Shown: positions 1 through 8,211, counted from the stretch's first letter. The stretch: 39,680 nucleotides of DNA from Nocardia aobensis NBRC 100429 (GCF_000308375.1 NZ_BAFQ01000009.1:1-39680); one strand, 5' to 3'. The notes: generated from the sequence alone by a model not told the origin. A program made the numbers and translations.

Positions 1-597
1 GGTGTAGCGGGCGGCCACCGGTCCGGCAGCGGCCGAGGAACCGCCGAAGAACACCGGGGGAATCGGGTCCGGCCGGTTGTTCAGTTGCGCGTTGCGCACC
101 TGAAGGTGCTTGCCCTCGAACGTCACCGGAGCGTCGGACTCCCACAGCTCGCGCACGATGTGCAGGAATTCACCGGTGCGCTCGTAGCGCTGTTCCTTGT
201 CCAGGAAGTCGCCGTAGGCCTGCTGTTCGTGTGGCTCGCCGCCGGTCACTACGTTCAGCAACAGCCGTCCGCGCGAATGCCGCTGGAAGGTTCCGGCCAT
301 CTGTGCGGCCAGCGTGGGGCTCACCACACCGGGCCGGAACGCGACCAGGAATTTCAGGGTTTCGGTGGTCTCCACCAGCATGGCCGTCGTCAGCCAGGCG
401 TCCTCACACCATGCGCCCGTCGGTGTCAGCACCGCCTCGAAGCCGTTCTCCTCCGCCGCACCGGCGATCTGGTTCAGATAGCGCAGCGAGGCCGGACGGT
501 CGCCCGACATCGAGGTGCCGTGTCCGCCCGCGACCAGATTGCGGGAATCGCCATAGGTGGGAAGAAACCAGTGGAACGAAAGGCTCATTTCGGACAT
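1..597 (-). CDS. ssuD: FMNH2-dependent alkanesulfonate monooxygenase, SsuD/MsuD type (partial, 3' end outside window)
   Basis: The first 199 residues are present and the rest lies left of the window. The protein begins MSEMSLSFHWFLPTYGD and continues with TPTGAWCEDAW, KFLVAFRPGVVSPTLAA and LLNVVTGGEP. These line up with E. coli SsuD (WFLPTHGD, PTGRSCEDAW, KFLVALRPSVTSPT, NLVTGSDP). Family members are bacterial luciferase-like TIM barrels that use reduced FMN and O2 to cleave C1 or longer alkanesulfonates to aldehyde plus sulfite in the cytoplasm. ATG at 597 opens the frame; ATG at 588 is an alternative, and no strong Shine-Dalgarno is visible for either. It would perform the last step of the sulfone route encoded by 5486-12712, although it is separated from it and on the opposite strand. 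SsuD versus MsuD substrate range cannot be decided from this part. Confidence 0.9.
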   Translation of the reverse strand, partial: MSEMSLSFHWFLPTYGDSRNLVAGGHGTSMSGDRPASLRYLNQIAGAAEENGFEAVLTPTGAWCEDAWLTTAMLVETTETLKFLVAFRPGVVSPTLAAQMAGTFQRHSRGRLLLNVVTGGEPHEQQAYGDFLDKEQRYERTGEFLHIVRELWESDAPVTFEGKHLQVRNAQLNNRPDPIPPVFFGGSSAAAGPVAARYT

Positions 598-762
598 GAT
601 GGCCGACGACCGGCAGTGAGTCACCGGTTGTAATCGGGCTGGTTCTTAATCTGGCCCATCCGCATCGAACGCCCGCAAACTCCACCGATGCCGTGTGTCT
701 GTGCCGGACACGGCAACCTGTGCTGCCGCGTGCCGGCAGTCGGAAAGTCGAGGAATCAAGCA

Positions 763-1458
763 GTGAAGATGAGGAAATTCGCCGTGCTCACGGCGCTGGT
801 CGCGACAACGTTGGGTGCGCTGGCGGGGACGGTTCAGGCCGCTCCGGCCGCCGACGACGGCGTGGTGAACTATCAGGCGAGGTCCACGGAGAATGCGGCG
901 ATCGTTTCGACCGACGCCGGGTCGATGGACGTCGAGGACGGCGTATTCAAGATCAAGGCCGCCAACGGAACCACCGTGGCCGGAACCCCGTTGACGTTCC
1001 GGGTCGACGATTTCGAGTTCCCGATCGCGGCCGACATCTCCGGTCGCACGGCGACGCTGACCCCGCAGTTCGATCTGCAGCATGCGGTCTACAAGCCGGT
1101 CGCGCTCCCGTTCGAGGACAGCGCCCCGTGGAAGACCCCCTACGAGCGTGAGGTCGCCGCCTTCACTCGTCTCAAGGACACCATCGCCACCGGCGCTGCC
1201 ATCGGCACCGCGGCCGGCGGTATCGGTGGCGCGGTCATCGGCTGCATCGCCGGTGCCGCTATCGGTCTCGTTGCGACCGGTGCGCTGCTCGCGCTGTTCG
1301 GCGCGGGCCCGCTGGGCGGCTGTGTCGCCGGTGCCGCCGCGGTCGGCTTCCTGGGTGTGCTCGCCGGCCAGATCTTCGTGACCGCTCCGGTCGCGATCGG
1401 CGCCGTGATCCAGTACTTCTCCACCATCAACGAACCCTTCAAGGCCCCGGCCAAATGA
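763..1458 (+). CDS. secreted glycine-zipper protein, paralogue 1 (function unknown)
   Basis: Product of 231 residues. GTG at 763 is chosen because GAGGA at 750-754 lies 8 bases upstream and the paralogue at 1688 has the same GTGAAGATGAGG start; ATG 769 is the alternative. A Sec signal peptide (KMRKF, hydrophobic core, GTVQA before APAADD) is followed by a polar domain of about 115 residues. The C-terminal third is hydrophobic and rich in GxxxG spacing (GGIGGAVIGCIAGAAIG, then GGCVAGAAAVGFLG). Two Cys in this part are also present in the paralogue. The polar domain contains FKIKAANGTT, FRVDDFEFPIAADI and LTPQFDLQHAVYKPVALPFE, nearly identical in the next gene. I recognise no characterised family. 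A cell-envelope role is inferred from the signal peptide and the membrane-prone zipper. Confidence 0.85.
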   Translation: MKMRKFAVLTALVATTLGALAGTVQAAPAADDGVVNYQARSTENAAIVSTDAGSMDVEDGVFKIKAANGTTVAGTPLTFRVDDFEFPIAADISGRTATLTPQFDLQHAVYKPVALPFEDSAPWKTPYEREVAAFTRLKDTIATGAAIGTAAGGIGGAVIGCIAGAAIGLVATGALLALFGAGPLGGCVAGAAAVGFLGVLAGQIFVTAPVAIGAVIQYFSTINEPFKAPAK

Positions 1459-1509
1459 AGCGGTTACCGGCCCCACCCCTGAGCCGGTAATTATTTCAGC
1501 GGTCGAATT

Positions 1510-1547
1510 AAAAGGACCTTCGCACTTTCGAGTGCGAAGGTCCTTTT
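1510..1547 (+). terminator. rho-independent terminator after first glycine-zipper gene
   Basis: A perfect 17-bp stem (AAAAGGACCTTCGCACT at 1510-1526 pairing with 1531-1547) with a TTCG tetraloop is followed by more T residues and an AT-rich stretch. It lies 52 bases after the stop at 1458 and separates the two paralogues into distinct transcripts. This is one of the clearest terminators in the window. Confidence 0.93.
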
Positions 1548-1687
1548 TTAATTTGTGAGATTCGATTTATTTTCCCGGGCCGGGCTATTCGAATCGACCT
1601 GGTTATTAACCTCGTCGCTTTTTGGCATTCACCACAAACTGGATAAAGCCGCTCCGGCGGAATGCAATGAGTGATGAGGAAAATGCA

Positions 1688-2404
1688 GTGAAGATGAGGA
1701 ACTTTGCCGTGGTCGCGGCCACGGTGGCCGCCGCCGTCGGCGTGACCACCGGGACCGTGAACGCCGCGCCCGCCGTACCCGACGAAGGTGCCGTCAACTA
1801 CCAGGCATCGACGAACGAGAAGTCGACGATCATATCCACCGACGCCGGTTCGCTGGACGTGGAAAATGGTGTTTTCAAGATCAAGGCCGCCAATGGGACG
1901 ACCCTGGCCGGAACCGAATTGAAGTTCCGGGTCGATGATTTCGAATTCCCGATCGCCGCCGATATCGCCGGTCGCACCGCCACCCTGACCCCGCAGTTCG
2001 ATCTGCAGCACGCGGTCTACAAGCCGGTCGCGCTCCCGTTCGAGGACCAGGCGCCGTGGAAGACGCCCTATGACCGGGAAGTGGCGGCCTGGACCCGCCT
2101 GACCAGCACCATCACCGCGGGCGCGACCATCGGCACGCTGGTCGGTGGTCTCACCGGCGGAGCGGTGGGCTGCTTGCTCGGCGGCATCGCGGGTGCGACC
2201 GTGGCCGCGGCCGCCATCGTCGGCCTGTTCGGCGGCTTCCTGCCGGCCGCGGTGGTCGGTTGCATCGGCGGCATCATCGCCGTCGGCGCGCTGGGCACGC
2301 TGGCGGGCCAGCTGCTGGTCACCGCACCGGTGGCGATTCTGGCGGTCGCCCAGTACTTCACCACCATCAATGCGCCGTTCAACCCTCCGGCTCCGGCCAA
2401 GTAG
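1688..2404 (+). CDS. secreted glycine-zipper protein, paralogue 2 (function unknown)
   Basis: Product of 238 residues. GTG 1688 is preferred because GAGGA at 1676-1680 lies 7 bases upstream; ATG 1694 is possible. It has a Sec signal peptide (VKMRNFAVVAATVAAAV, ending VNA before APAVPDEG) and then a polar domain almost identical to paralogue 1, including STDAGSLDVENGVFKIKAAN and FDLQHAVYKPVALPFED. The C-terminal part holds two long Gly/Ala-rich hydrophobic stretches with GxxxG spacing (GALVGG-like, GCLLGGIAGATVAAAA, GCIGGIIAVGALGTLAGQ) and the same two Cys positions. The tail is short and Pro-rich (FNPPAPAK). It clearly arose by tandem duplication with the gene before it, but each copy has its own terminator. 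The two hydrophobic parts diverge more than the polar domain. Function unknown. Confidence 0.87.
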   Translation: MKMRNFAVVAATVAAAVGVTTGTVNAAPAVPDEGAVNYQASTNEKSTIISTDAGSLDVENGVFKIKAANGTTLAGTELKFRVDDFEFPIAADIAGRTATLTPQFDLQHAVYKPVALPFEDQAPWKTPYDREVAAWTRLTSTITAGATIGTLVGGLTGGAVGCLLGGIAGATVAAAAIVGLFGGFLPAAVVGCIGGIIAVGALGTLAGQLLVTAPVAILAVAQYFTTINAPFNPPAPAK

Positions 2405-2420
2405 GGGAGAGCGGATCCCG

Positions 2421-2462
2421 CCGTGCACCTCGGGTCGATCGGCACCGACCCGAGGTGCACGG
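2421..2462. terminator. bidirectional hairpin terminator between converging genes
   Basis: A perfect 17-bp inverted repeat, CCGTGCACCTCGGGTCG at 2421-2437 against 2446-2462, encloses an 8-base loop. It lies between the stop of the second glycine-zipper gene (2404) and the stop of the beta-lactamase (2503, opposite strand). The T-tract is weak on both sides, so it is a hairpin-only terminator common in high-GC actinobacteria. Confidence 0.8.
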
Positions 2463-2502
2463 TTTCGCGGAAAACCTGTCAGCGCACGGTGATTCGGCAC
2501 GC

Positions 2503-3453
2503 TCAGCGCGGAATCGCAGTGCCGTCCAGGGTGGCGATCGCGATCGTGGCGGCACGGGCGATCGCCGCGTTGTCGTATTCGGCGTCCGGCCGATCGCGAG
2601 TGGACAGGATCGTCAGCACGATCGGCGCGCGTCCCGGCGGCCACGCCACGGCGATATCGTTGCGCGTTCCGTAGTCGCCGCCGCCGGTTTTGTCGCCGAC
2701 CTGCCAGCCCGCCGGCACCCCGGCCCGGATCAGCGCGGCACCGGTGGTGTTGGCACGCAGCAGACCGGTGAGCACATCGCGATCGTCGGCGGCGACCGAC
2801 GGGTCGAGCACGTAGTGCAGCAGATCGGCGGCCAGCGCACGCGGCGTACTGGTGTCGCGCTCGTCGCCGGGCAGGGCCTCGTTCAGCGTGGTCTCGGTGC
2901 GGTCCATCCGCGTGGTCGTATCGCCGACGGCGCGCAGCCGCTGCTGCAATCCCTGCGGACCGCCGAGTTCGGCGAACATCAGATTGCCGGCGGTGTTGTC
3001 GCTGAACCGCACCGCGGCGTCCATGATCTCCCGCACAGTCATGCCCTGGTCGACATGCTGTTCGGTGACCGGTGAATTCGGCACCAGATCGGCCCGGGTG
3101 TAGGTGACGCGACGGTCGAGTTCGGCGGGCGGGAGGGTGCTCAGCAGCGCGCCCGCGGCCAGCGCCTTGAATGTCGAACAATACGGAAACCGCTCGTCCG
3201 GCCGGTATTCGACGGCTCGGCCGGTTCCGGTGTCGAGCGCGTACACGCCCAGCCGGCCGTGCAGCCGAGCCTCCAGATCGCGGAATTCGGTCAGCGACTC
3301 GGCGGCGAGCGGAACCGTCGATTCGGGCGCCGTCGATCCGGGGGCGGTCGATGCAGGCGCCGCGCTTCGATCGGCACCGCAGGCGCTCAGCGGTATGAGG
3401 GTGGCAGCGGCCGCGACCAGCACGGCCGAGCGGGTGAAGCGAGGGGGCGTCAT
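2503..3453 (-). CDS. bla: class A beta-lactamase, lipoprotein
   Basis: This 316-residue enzyme hydrolyses beta-lactams through a serine acyl-enzyme. A lipoprotein signal peptide ends in the lipobox LSAC with Cys25, so the enzyme should be tethered outside the membrane. All class A motifs are present: S93-T-F-K96 (SxxK), S151-D-N153, E187-T-T-L-N191 (the Glu166 motif ExxLN) and K255-T-G257. The overall sequence fits the chromosomal FAR/AST group of Nocardia enzymes; exact subgroup is my inference. ATG 3453 is chosen because the signal peptide starts there and AAGGAA lies 6 bases upstream, although the frame is open further. It is divergent from a LysR gene at 3589, and a palindromic LysR box sits between them. 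A perfect 17-bp duplication in the leader doubles the ribosome binding site. Confidence 0.95.
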   Translation of the reverse strand: MTPPRFTRSAVLVAAAATLIPLSACGADRSAAPASTAPGSTAPESTVPLAAESLTEFRDLEARLHGRLGVYALDTGTGRAVEYRPDERFPYCSTFKALAAGALLSTLPPAELDRRVTYTRADLVPNSPVTEQHVDQGMTVREIMDAAVRFSDNTAGNLMFAELGGPQGLQQRLRAVGDTTTRMDRTETTLNEALPGDERDTSTPRALAADLLHYVLDPSVAADDRDVLTGLLRANTTGAALIRAGVPAGWQVGDKTGGGDYGTRNDIAVAWPPGRAPIVLTILSTRDRPDAEYDNAAIARAATIAIATLDGTAIPR

Positions 3454-3454
3454 A

Positions 3455-3488
3455 TGCGTTCCTTGTGGATCTGCGTTCCTTGTGGATC
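3455..3488 (-). repeat. perfect 17-bp tandem duplication carrying the beta-lactamase ribosome binding site
   Basis: On the minus strand the unit GATCCACAAGGAACGCA occurs twice with no spacer (3472-3488 and 3455-3471), directly before the ATG at 3453 with one T between. Each unit contains AAGGAA. Only the copy next to the ATG has proper spacing. The perfect identity suggests a recent slippage or duplication event. Confidence 0.9.
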
Positions 3489-3560
3489 GATGGCGGTGAG
3501 CGCTCGCAGCAAGAGTGGCAGCCCTCGCGCATGCTGTCCAAGACACCTGTGGTGGTATCC

Positions 3561-3575
3561 ATGCCGATTCGGCAT
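3561..3575. promoter_or_regulatory. LysR-type operator (T-N11-A palindrome) between bla and its regulator
   Basis: ATGCCGATTCGGCAT is a 6-3-6 perfect inverted repeat. T3562 and A3574 are separated by exactly 11 bases, matching the classical LysR recognition pattern T-N11-A inside a dyad. It lies 14 bases before the GTG of the LysR gene and 108 bases before the bla start, the usual place for control of both divergent genes. Confidence 0.75.
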
Positions 3576-3588
3576 AGACTGCGCGATC

Positions 3589-4491
3589 GTGGATATGGTC
3601 GCCGCCTGTAAGGCCTTCGTCGCGGTGAGCGGTCTCGGGAGTTTCACCGCGGGGGCCGCCGCCGCGCAGATCCCGCAGTCGGTGGCCAGTCGCCGGATCG
3701 CGGCGCTGGAACGGCACTTCGGCGCGCGATTGCTCGAACGGACCTCGCGTACTGCCTCATTGACCTCGTTCGGCCGCGATATGTTGCCGTCGGCGCGACG
3801 GCTGGTCGAGGCGGCCGAGGCCGTGGAGGAGCATGCCGAGCGGGCCCGTCAGCGCCCGTTCCGATTGGCGCTGCCCGCCATCTGCGGACCGGTGCCGCTG
3901 GCCGGGCTGGTCGCCGAATGCCGCCGCGCGCGGCTTCGGCTCGAACCGGAGCCCGCCGAGCCCGGCCGGCGCGCGGAACTCACCCGCACGCACGAAGTGC
4001 GTGCCGCGATTCTGGCCGTCCCCGCCGATCGCGGCATCTGGCGCGTGCCGTTGGGCCTGGCCGATGCCACGGGCCCGCACAGCACGCCGATCTACCTGGA
4101 AACCCTTCGGGTACTGCGGCTTTCGGAACAGCAGCGCCGGCGCAGCGTGTGGATACAGCCCGAGGACGATGTGCCGCACATCCGCGATCGGATCATCCGG
4201 CTGCGCGATTCGCTCGGCCTGCGCCCGGCCCAGGTGGTGGTCGCGCGGTCACTGATCACCGCGGTCGCCGAGGTGCTCGACGGCACCGATCTGCTGTTGT
4301 GCTCGCCCGCCCAGGCCACCGAACTGGGCCTGCACTGGCGGCCGATCGGGGAGTTGGAGCTCGCCAGGGGCTACGACATCGCGGCGGGATCACGCGAGGA
4401 CGCGGACCGGATCCGCGCGCTGGGCGCCGAACCGATCGGCCGCTGTCTCGGTGTGCCGGGCAACGTCGACGCACGCGACGATGGGAACTGA
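3589..4491 (+). CDS. LysR-family transcriptional regulator, probable beta-lactamase regulator
   Basis: This 300-residue protein has an N-terminal winged helix-turn-helix ([20 protein letters not shown], then [35 protein letters not shown]), the hallmark of LysR proteins. It is followed by a linker helix and a ligand-binding region with [15 protein letters not shown] 3589 or ATG 3595 are possible starts, and the earlier frame extension overlaps bla and is rejected. It is divergent from the class A beta-lactamase and only 1 base before the ATG chosen for the serine hydrolase gene, so the regulator and hydrolase are probably one transcript. LysR regulators next to class A beta-lactamases commonly activate them; direct control here is inferred from the T-N11-A operator. 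The effector domain is degenerate enough that the ligand cannot be guessed. Confidence 0.88.
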   Translation: MDMVAACKAFVAVSGLGSFTAGAAAAQIPQSVASRRIAALERHFGARLLERTSRTASLTSFGRDMLPSARRLVEAAEAVEEHAERARQRPFRLALPAICGPVPLAGLVAECRRARLRLEPEPAEPGRRAELTRTHEVRAAILAVPADRGIWRVPLGLADATGPHSTPIYLETLRVLRLSEQQRRRSVWIQPEDDVPHIRDRIIRLRDSLGLRPAQVVVARSLITAVAEVLDGTDLLLCSPAQATELGLHWRPIGELELARGYDIAAGSREDADRIRALGAEPIGRCLGVPGNVDARDDGN

Positions 4492-4492
4492 C

Positions 4493-5401
4493 ATGGGCGT
4501 CTCGACCGCACTGCGACGCGCGCGCACGGAACTGCGCGACGCCGGACTCGACGGCTCCATCCTGGTGCGCGATCTCGACACCGGTGACGAGCTGGGTCTC
4601 GACGCCGACCTCGAATTGCCGATCGCCTCGCTGGTGAAGGTGCCGCTCGTGCTGGCGACGATGGAACGGGTGCTGCGCGGCGAGATCGACCCGGCGACCC
4701 CGATCCGGGTACTGCCCGGCCGCAGTACGGTGGCCGGTCCGACCGGGTTGAGCAGATTTCGCCATCCGGCGACGGTCGCGGTCGAGGATCTGATGTATCT
4801 GAGCATCGCGATCAGCGACGGGGGCGCCACCGACGCCCTGTTCGAGCTGACTCCGCCCGACGCGGTGACCGCCGAATTGCGCCGCCTGGGCCACGAGGGC
4901 ATCGCGGTCCGGCATCTGGCCGACGATCTGGTGCGGACCCCGGCCGAGCAGTTCGCCCCCGGCGACGGTCACCTCGCCCACGCCCTGGCCATCGAGGCCG
5001 CGACGGCCGGACGCGGACATCCGGTCACACAACTCGACATCAGCCATGCCAATACCGGCACCGCGCGGTCGTTCGTCGATCTACTCGCCGAATTGTGGCG
5101 GCCGGTGCGGGTCCACCCCGACGCCGCAGCGAGAGTGCGAGAGTTCCTGTCGGACAACCTGTTACGTCAACGACTCGCCCCCGATTTCAGCTCCGACGCG
5201 ACCCGGTGGTCATCGAAGACGGGCACCCTGCTGAATCTGCGGCACGAGGCGGGCGTAGCCGAACACGCCGACGGGCAGACCCTGGCCGTAGCCGTGCTGA
5301 CCCGATCGCGGGTGCCCGCCGTGGTGCAACCCGGCGCGGAGGCCGCGATGGCGACCGCGGCGCGGATCCTGCACGACGAACTGCGGATGCGGCCCTCCTG
5401 A
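4493..5401 (+). CDS. serine hydrolase of the beta-lactamase/DD-peptidase fold, cytoplasmic
   Basis: A 302-residue protein with penicillin-recognition motifs: S46-L-V-K49 (SxxK), S-D-G (in ISDGGATD, replacing the usual SDN) and SSKTGT (KTG). No Glu166-type ExxLN motif can be found in the omega-loop region, and no signal peptide is present. It therefore belongs to the broad beta-lactamase-2 (serine hydrolase) family, but is unlikely to be an efficient secreted beta-lactamase. ATG 4493 is preserved by GGGA six bases upstream; ATG 4481 overlaps the end of the LysR gene and is an alternative. Cotranscription with the LysR gene and proximity to bla suggest a role in the same response, for instance ligand sensing or processing of cell-wall products, but this is inference. 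Confidence 0.82.
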   Translation: MGVSTALRRARTELRDAGLDGSILVRDLDTGDELGLDADLELPIASLVKVPLVLATMERVLRGEIDPATPIRVLPGRSTVAGPTGLSRFRHPATVAVEDLMYLSIAISDGGATDALFELTPPDAVTAELRRLGHEGIAVRHLADDLVRTPAEQFAPGDGHLAHALAIEAATAGRGHPVTQLDISHANTGTARSFVDLLAELWRPVRVHPDAAARVREFLSDNLLRQRLAPDFSSDATRWSSKTGTLLNLRHEAGVAEHADGQTLAVAVLTRSRVPAVVQPGAEAAMATAARILHDELRMRPS

Positions 5402-5412
5402 GGGCGACCGCA

Positions 5413-5453
5413 GCGTGTGACGGATAGTTATGTTCCCGCTGCGTGTAACGGGT
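5413..5453. repeat. pair of 13-bp direct repeats ahead of the monooxygenase operon
   Basis: GCGTGTGACGGAT (5413-5425) and GCGTGTAACGGGT (5441-5453) match at 11 of 13 positions and start 28 bases apart. The 7-bp inverted pair CGCAGCG/CGCTGCG lies across the first copy. The repeats are in the only gap (5402-5485) before the operon and may bind its regulator. No sigma-70-like promoter is certain. Confidence 0.45.
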
Positions 5454-5485
5454 GAGCGAAATGCGCGGCCGGGTCATCGTCGGGT

Positions 5486-6706
5486 ATGGCCTCCACAGCA
5501 CCGCAGCAGATCTCCGATCGCGACCTCGACGACATCTTCGACCCCGTTTTCGACCGCATCGCCGCCGGGGCGGTGGCGCGCGAGATCGACCGTCGCCTGG
5601 CCTACGAGGAGGTCGACTGGCTGCGTCAGGCCGGATTCGGCGCGCTGCGGGTGCCGGCCGAATACGGTGGCTTCGGCGTCAGCGTGCGCCAGCTGTTCCG
5701 GCTGCTGATCGAACTCGGCGCCGCGGAATCCAATCTGCCGCAAGCACTTCGGGTGCATTTCTCCTTCGTCGAGGATCAGCTGCTGGCCGAGCCCGGTCCC
5801 GCGCGTGAGCACTGGCTGCGCGCGGCCGGATCCGGTGCCCTGGTGGGCAATGCCATCACCGAACCGGGCATCGGCGCGGTCGACCGCTACCGCACCCGGC
5901 TGACCCGCGGCTCCGGCGACGACTGGCTGCTCAACGGCACCAAGTACTACAGCACCGGCTCGCTGTACGCGGACTACATCCTCGCCGCGGCCGATCGCGA
6001 CGGGGAGCGGGTGTCGGTGCTGGTCGACGCGAATGCCGACGGGGTGCGGCAGAGCGACGACTGGGACGGCTTCGGCCAGCGACTGACCGCCAGTGGCACA
6101 ACGGAATTCAACGATGTGCGGATCTCGGACGAGCGGGTGCTCGGCCCGGGGTACGGCGCGCCCGGCCGCACCTACGCCACCTCGTACCTGCAGCTGGTGC
6201 AGTTGGCGGTGCTGGCCGGCATCGCCCAGCGGGCCGAATCCGATGTGCGGGCGTGGGTCGCCGACCGCACGCGCAGCTACACCCATTCGGCGGCCGATCT
6301 GCCCCGCCACGATCCGCTGGTCCAGCAGGTGATCGGGAAACTGTCGGCGGCCGCCTTCGGGGCGCGCGCGAGCGTGCTGGCCGTGGCCGAGCTGCTGGAC
6401 GAGGTGCTGGCGGCGGGCGCGCAGGACGACGCGGCACTGGACGCGGTCGAACTGGCCTCGGCCCAAGCGCAACTCGGTGTGATCGACACCGTGCTGACCG
6501 CCACCACTCAGCTGTTCGAGGTCGGCGGTGCCTCGATCACCTCCGAAGATCTGCGACTGGACCGGCATTGGCGCAATGCGCGCACCATCTCGGTGCACAA
6601 TCCCGCCGTGCAGAAGGCGCGGGCGATCGGCGATCACCTGCTCAACGGAACCGAACTCCCCTACGCGTGGAGCGCGGGCAGCCGCGAGAGCCAGGTGCGG
6701 TCATGA
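5486..6706 (+). CDS. DszC/MsuC-like flavin-dependent monooxygenase (acyl-CoA dehydrogenase fold)
   Basis: A 406-residue protein of the acyl-CoA dehydrogenase superfamily. It has an N-terminal helical domain (LRVPAEYGGFG), a beta domain (GNAITEPGIG, LNGTKYYSTGS, DDWDGFGQRLTASGTTEF) and the C-terminal DRHWRNARTISVHNP motif. The GTKYYSTG and HWRNARTISVHNP motifs are typical of FMNH2-dependent oxygenases such as DszC (dibenzothiophene) and MsuC (methanesulfinate), rather than true dehydrogenases. No catalytic Glu of the dehydrogenases is recognisable. Such enzymes oxygenate a sulfur atom using flavin reduced by a partner reductase. ATG 5486 is used. The stop overlaps the next start (ATGA at 6703-6706), so the two are translationally coupled. 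Sulfide or sulfinate oxidation are both possible. Confidence 0.85.
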   Translation: MASTAPQQISDRDLDDIFDPVFDRIAAGAVAREIDRRLAYEEVDWLRQAGFGALRVPAEYGGFGVSVRQLFRLLIELGAAESNLPQALRVHFSFVEDQLLAEPGPAREHWLRAAGSGALVGNAITEPGIGAVDRYRTRLTRGSGDDWLLNGTKYYSTGSLYADYILAAADRDGERVSVLVDANADGVRQSDDWDGFGQRLTASGTTEFNDVRISDERVLGPGYGAPGRTYATSYLQLVQLAVLAGIAQRAESDVRAWVADRTRSYTHSAADLPRHDPLVQQVIGKLSAAAFGARASVLAVAELLDEVLAAGAQDDAALDAVELASAQAQLGVIDTVLTATTQLFEVGGASITSEDLRLDRHWRNARTISVHNPAVQKARAIGDHLLNGTELPYAWSAGSRESQVRS

Positions 6707-8133
6707 CCCGGCGGATCCGTTTCAACGCCTTCGATATGAACTGTGTGGCGCACCAGTCCCCGGGACTGTGGCGCCACCCCGAGGACCAGTCGCATCGCTA
6801 CAAAGAGCTGAGCTACTGGACCGATTTGGCGAAGCTGCTGGAGCGCGGCCGTTTCGACGGGATCTTCATCGCCGATGTGCTGGGCATCTACGACGTATAC
6901 GGCGGCAACGACATCGCCGCGCTGCGGCAGGGCGCGCAGGTGCCGGTCGCCGATCCGCTGCTGCTGGTCTCGGCGATGGCGGCGGTGACCGACCATCTGG
7001 GCTTCGGCATCACCACCGGTACCGGGTTCGAGCATCCCTTTCCGTTCGCCCGGCGGCTCTCGACGCTGGATCATCTGACCAACGGCCGCTTGGGCTGGAA
7101 TGTGGTGACCGGATATCTGCCGTCGGCCGCCGCCAATATGGGTGAGTCCGAACATCTCGACCACGACGAGCGCTACAACCACGCCGACGAATACCTCGAG
7201 GTGTTGTACAAGCTCTGGGAAGGTTCCTGGGAGGACGACGCGGTCGTGCGCGACCGGGCGCAGGGCATCTACGTCGATCCGGCGAAGGTACATCACATCG
7301 GCCACGCCGGAAAGCACTTCACGGTACCGGGTATTCACCTCTCGGAGCCCTCGCCGCAGCGCACCCCGGTGATCTACCAGGCCGGCGCCTCACCGCGCGG
7401 CGTGGCCTTCGCCGCCGAGAACGCGGAGGCGATCTTCGTCGCCGCCCCCTCGAAACGCGTTTTGGGACAGACGGTCACCCGTATTCGCGACGCACTCGAA
7501 GCGGCCGGCCGCGACCGCTACGCGGCCCGGATCTACGCGCTCGCCACCATCATCACCGACGCCACCGACGAAGCGGCACAACGCAAGTACGACGAATATC
7601 GCTCGTATGCCAGCGTCGAGGGCGGTCTGGTGTTCATGTCCGGCTGGATGGGTATCGACCTGTCGCGCTACGGCCTCGACGACCCGATCGGCGAGGTGAA
7701 CAGCAATGCGATCCTGTCCGCCGTCGCCGCGTTCCAGGAATTCGACGACGACGGCCGGGAATGGACCGTGCGGGATATCGCGGCCTGGGCCGGCATCGGC
7801 GGGATGGGCCCCGTATTCGTCGGATCGGGGACGACGGTGGCGGATCGGCTCCAGGAATGGGTCGACGAGACCGATATCGACGGCTACAACCTGGCCTACG
7901 CGATCACGCCCGGCACATTCGAAGATATTGTGCAGCACGTGATTCCGGTGCTGACCGAGCGTGGCGCCTATCCGAGTGAGTACGTCCCGGGCACCCTGCG
8001 CAACGCGCTGTTCGGCGCGGGCGACCGGCTGCCGGACGACCATCGCGGCGCGCGCTACCGGCTCGGTGGACCGGGTTCGACGGTGCTGCCGGACGAGCAG
8101 GTGCGCCCGCAGGCAGCCGTCACCGCGACCTGA
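6703..8133 (+). CDS. LLM-class flavin monooxygenase, DszA/NtaA/SnaA family
   Basis: A 476-residue luciferase-like TIM-barrel protein. The N-terminus (FNAFDMNCVAHQSPGLWRHP), HRYKELSYWTDLAKLLERG, FDGIFIADVLGIYDVYGG, GITTGTGFEHPFPFARR and GRLGWNVVTGYLP are the conserved pattern of the NtaA/SnaA/DszA subfamily. This subfamily includes nitrilotriacetate monooxygenase and dibenzothiophene-sulfone monooxygenase; all use FMNH2 from a separate reductase. Length is near that of DszA (about 450 residues). It overlaps the DszC-like gene by 4 bases (ATGA), the same partner arrangement as an S-oxidising and C-S-cleaving pair. No DszB-like desulfinase is present in the window. The true substrate is unknown; C-S bond cleavage of a sulfone is a reasonable guess from its neighbours. 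Confidence 0.9.
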   Translation: MTRRIRFNAFDMNCVAHQSPGLWRHPEDQSHRYKELSYWTDLAKLLERGRFDGIFIADVLGIYDVYGGNDIAALRQGAQVPVADPLLLVSAMAAVTDHLGFGITTGTGFEHPFPFARRLSTLDHLTNGRLGWNVVTGYLPSAAANMGESEHLDHDERYNHADEYLEVLYKLWEGSWEDDAVVRDRAQGIYVDPAKVHHIGHAGKHFTVPGIHLSEPSPQRTPVIYQAGASPRGVAFAAENAEAIFVAAPSKRVLGQTVTRIRDALEAAGRDRYAARIYALATIITDATDEAAQRKYDEYRSYASVEGGLVFMSGWMGIDLSRYGLDDPIGEVNSNAILSAVAAFQEFDDDGREWTVRDIAAWAGIGGMGPVFVGSGTTVADRLQEWVDETDIDGYNLAYAITPGTFEDIVQHVIPVLTERGAYPSEYVPGTLRNALFGAGDRLPDDHRGARYRLGGPGSTVLPDEQVRPQAAVTAT

Positions 8134-8211
8134 TCGATCGGCGGTGTGCGACATCGATTCCCGGTGATCGCAACTGTCAACGAAAGCCGTTGGCAAGCGC
8201 ACTATTTCGGT

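Noticed and set aside
4493..5401. A second true class A beta-lactamase
   Set aside because: No signal peptide and no ExxLN general-base motif; called a serine hydrolase instead.
5486..8133. A full dibenzothiophene desulfurisation (dszABC) operon
   Set aside because: Only DszC- and DszA-family proteins are present, no DszB; families are broad, so the named pathway is not supported.
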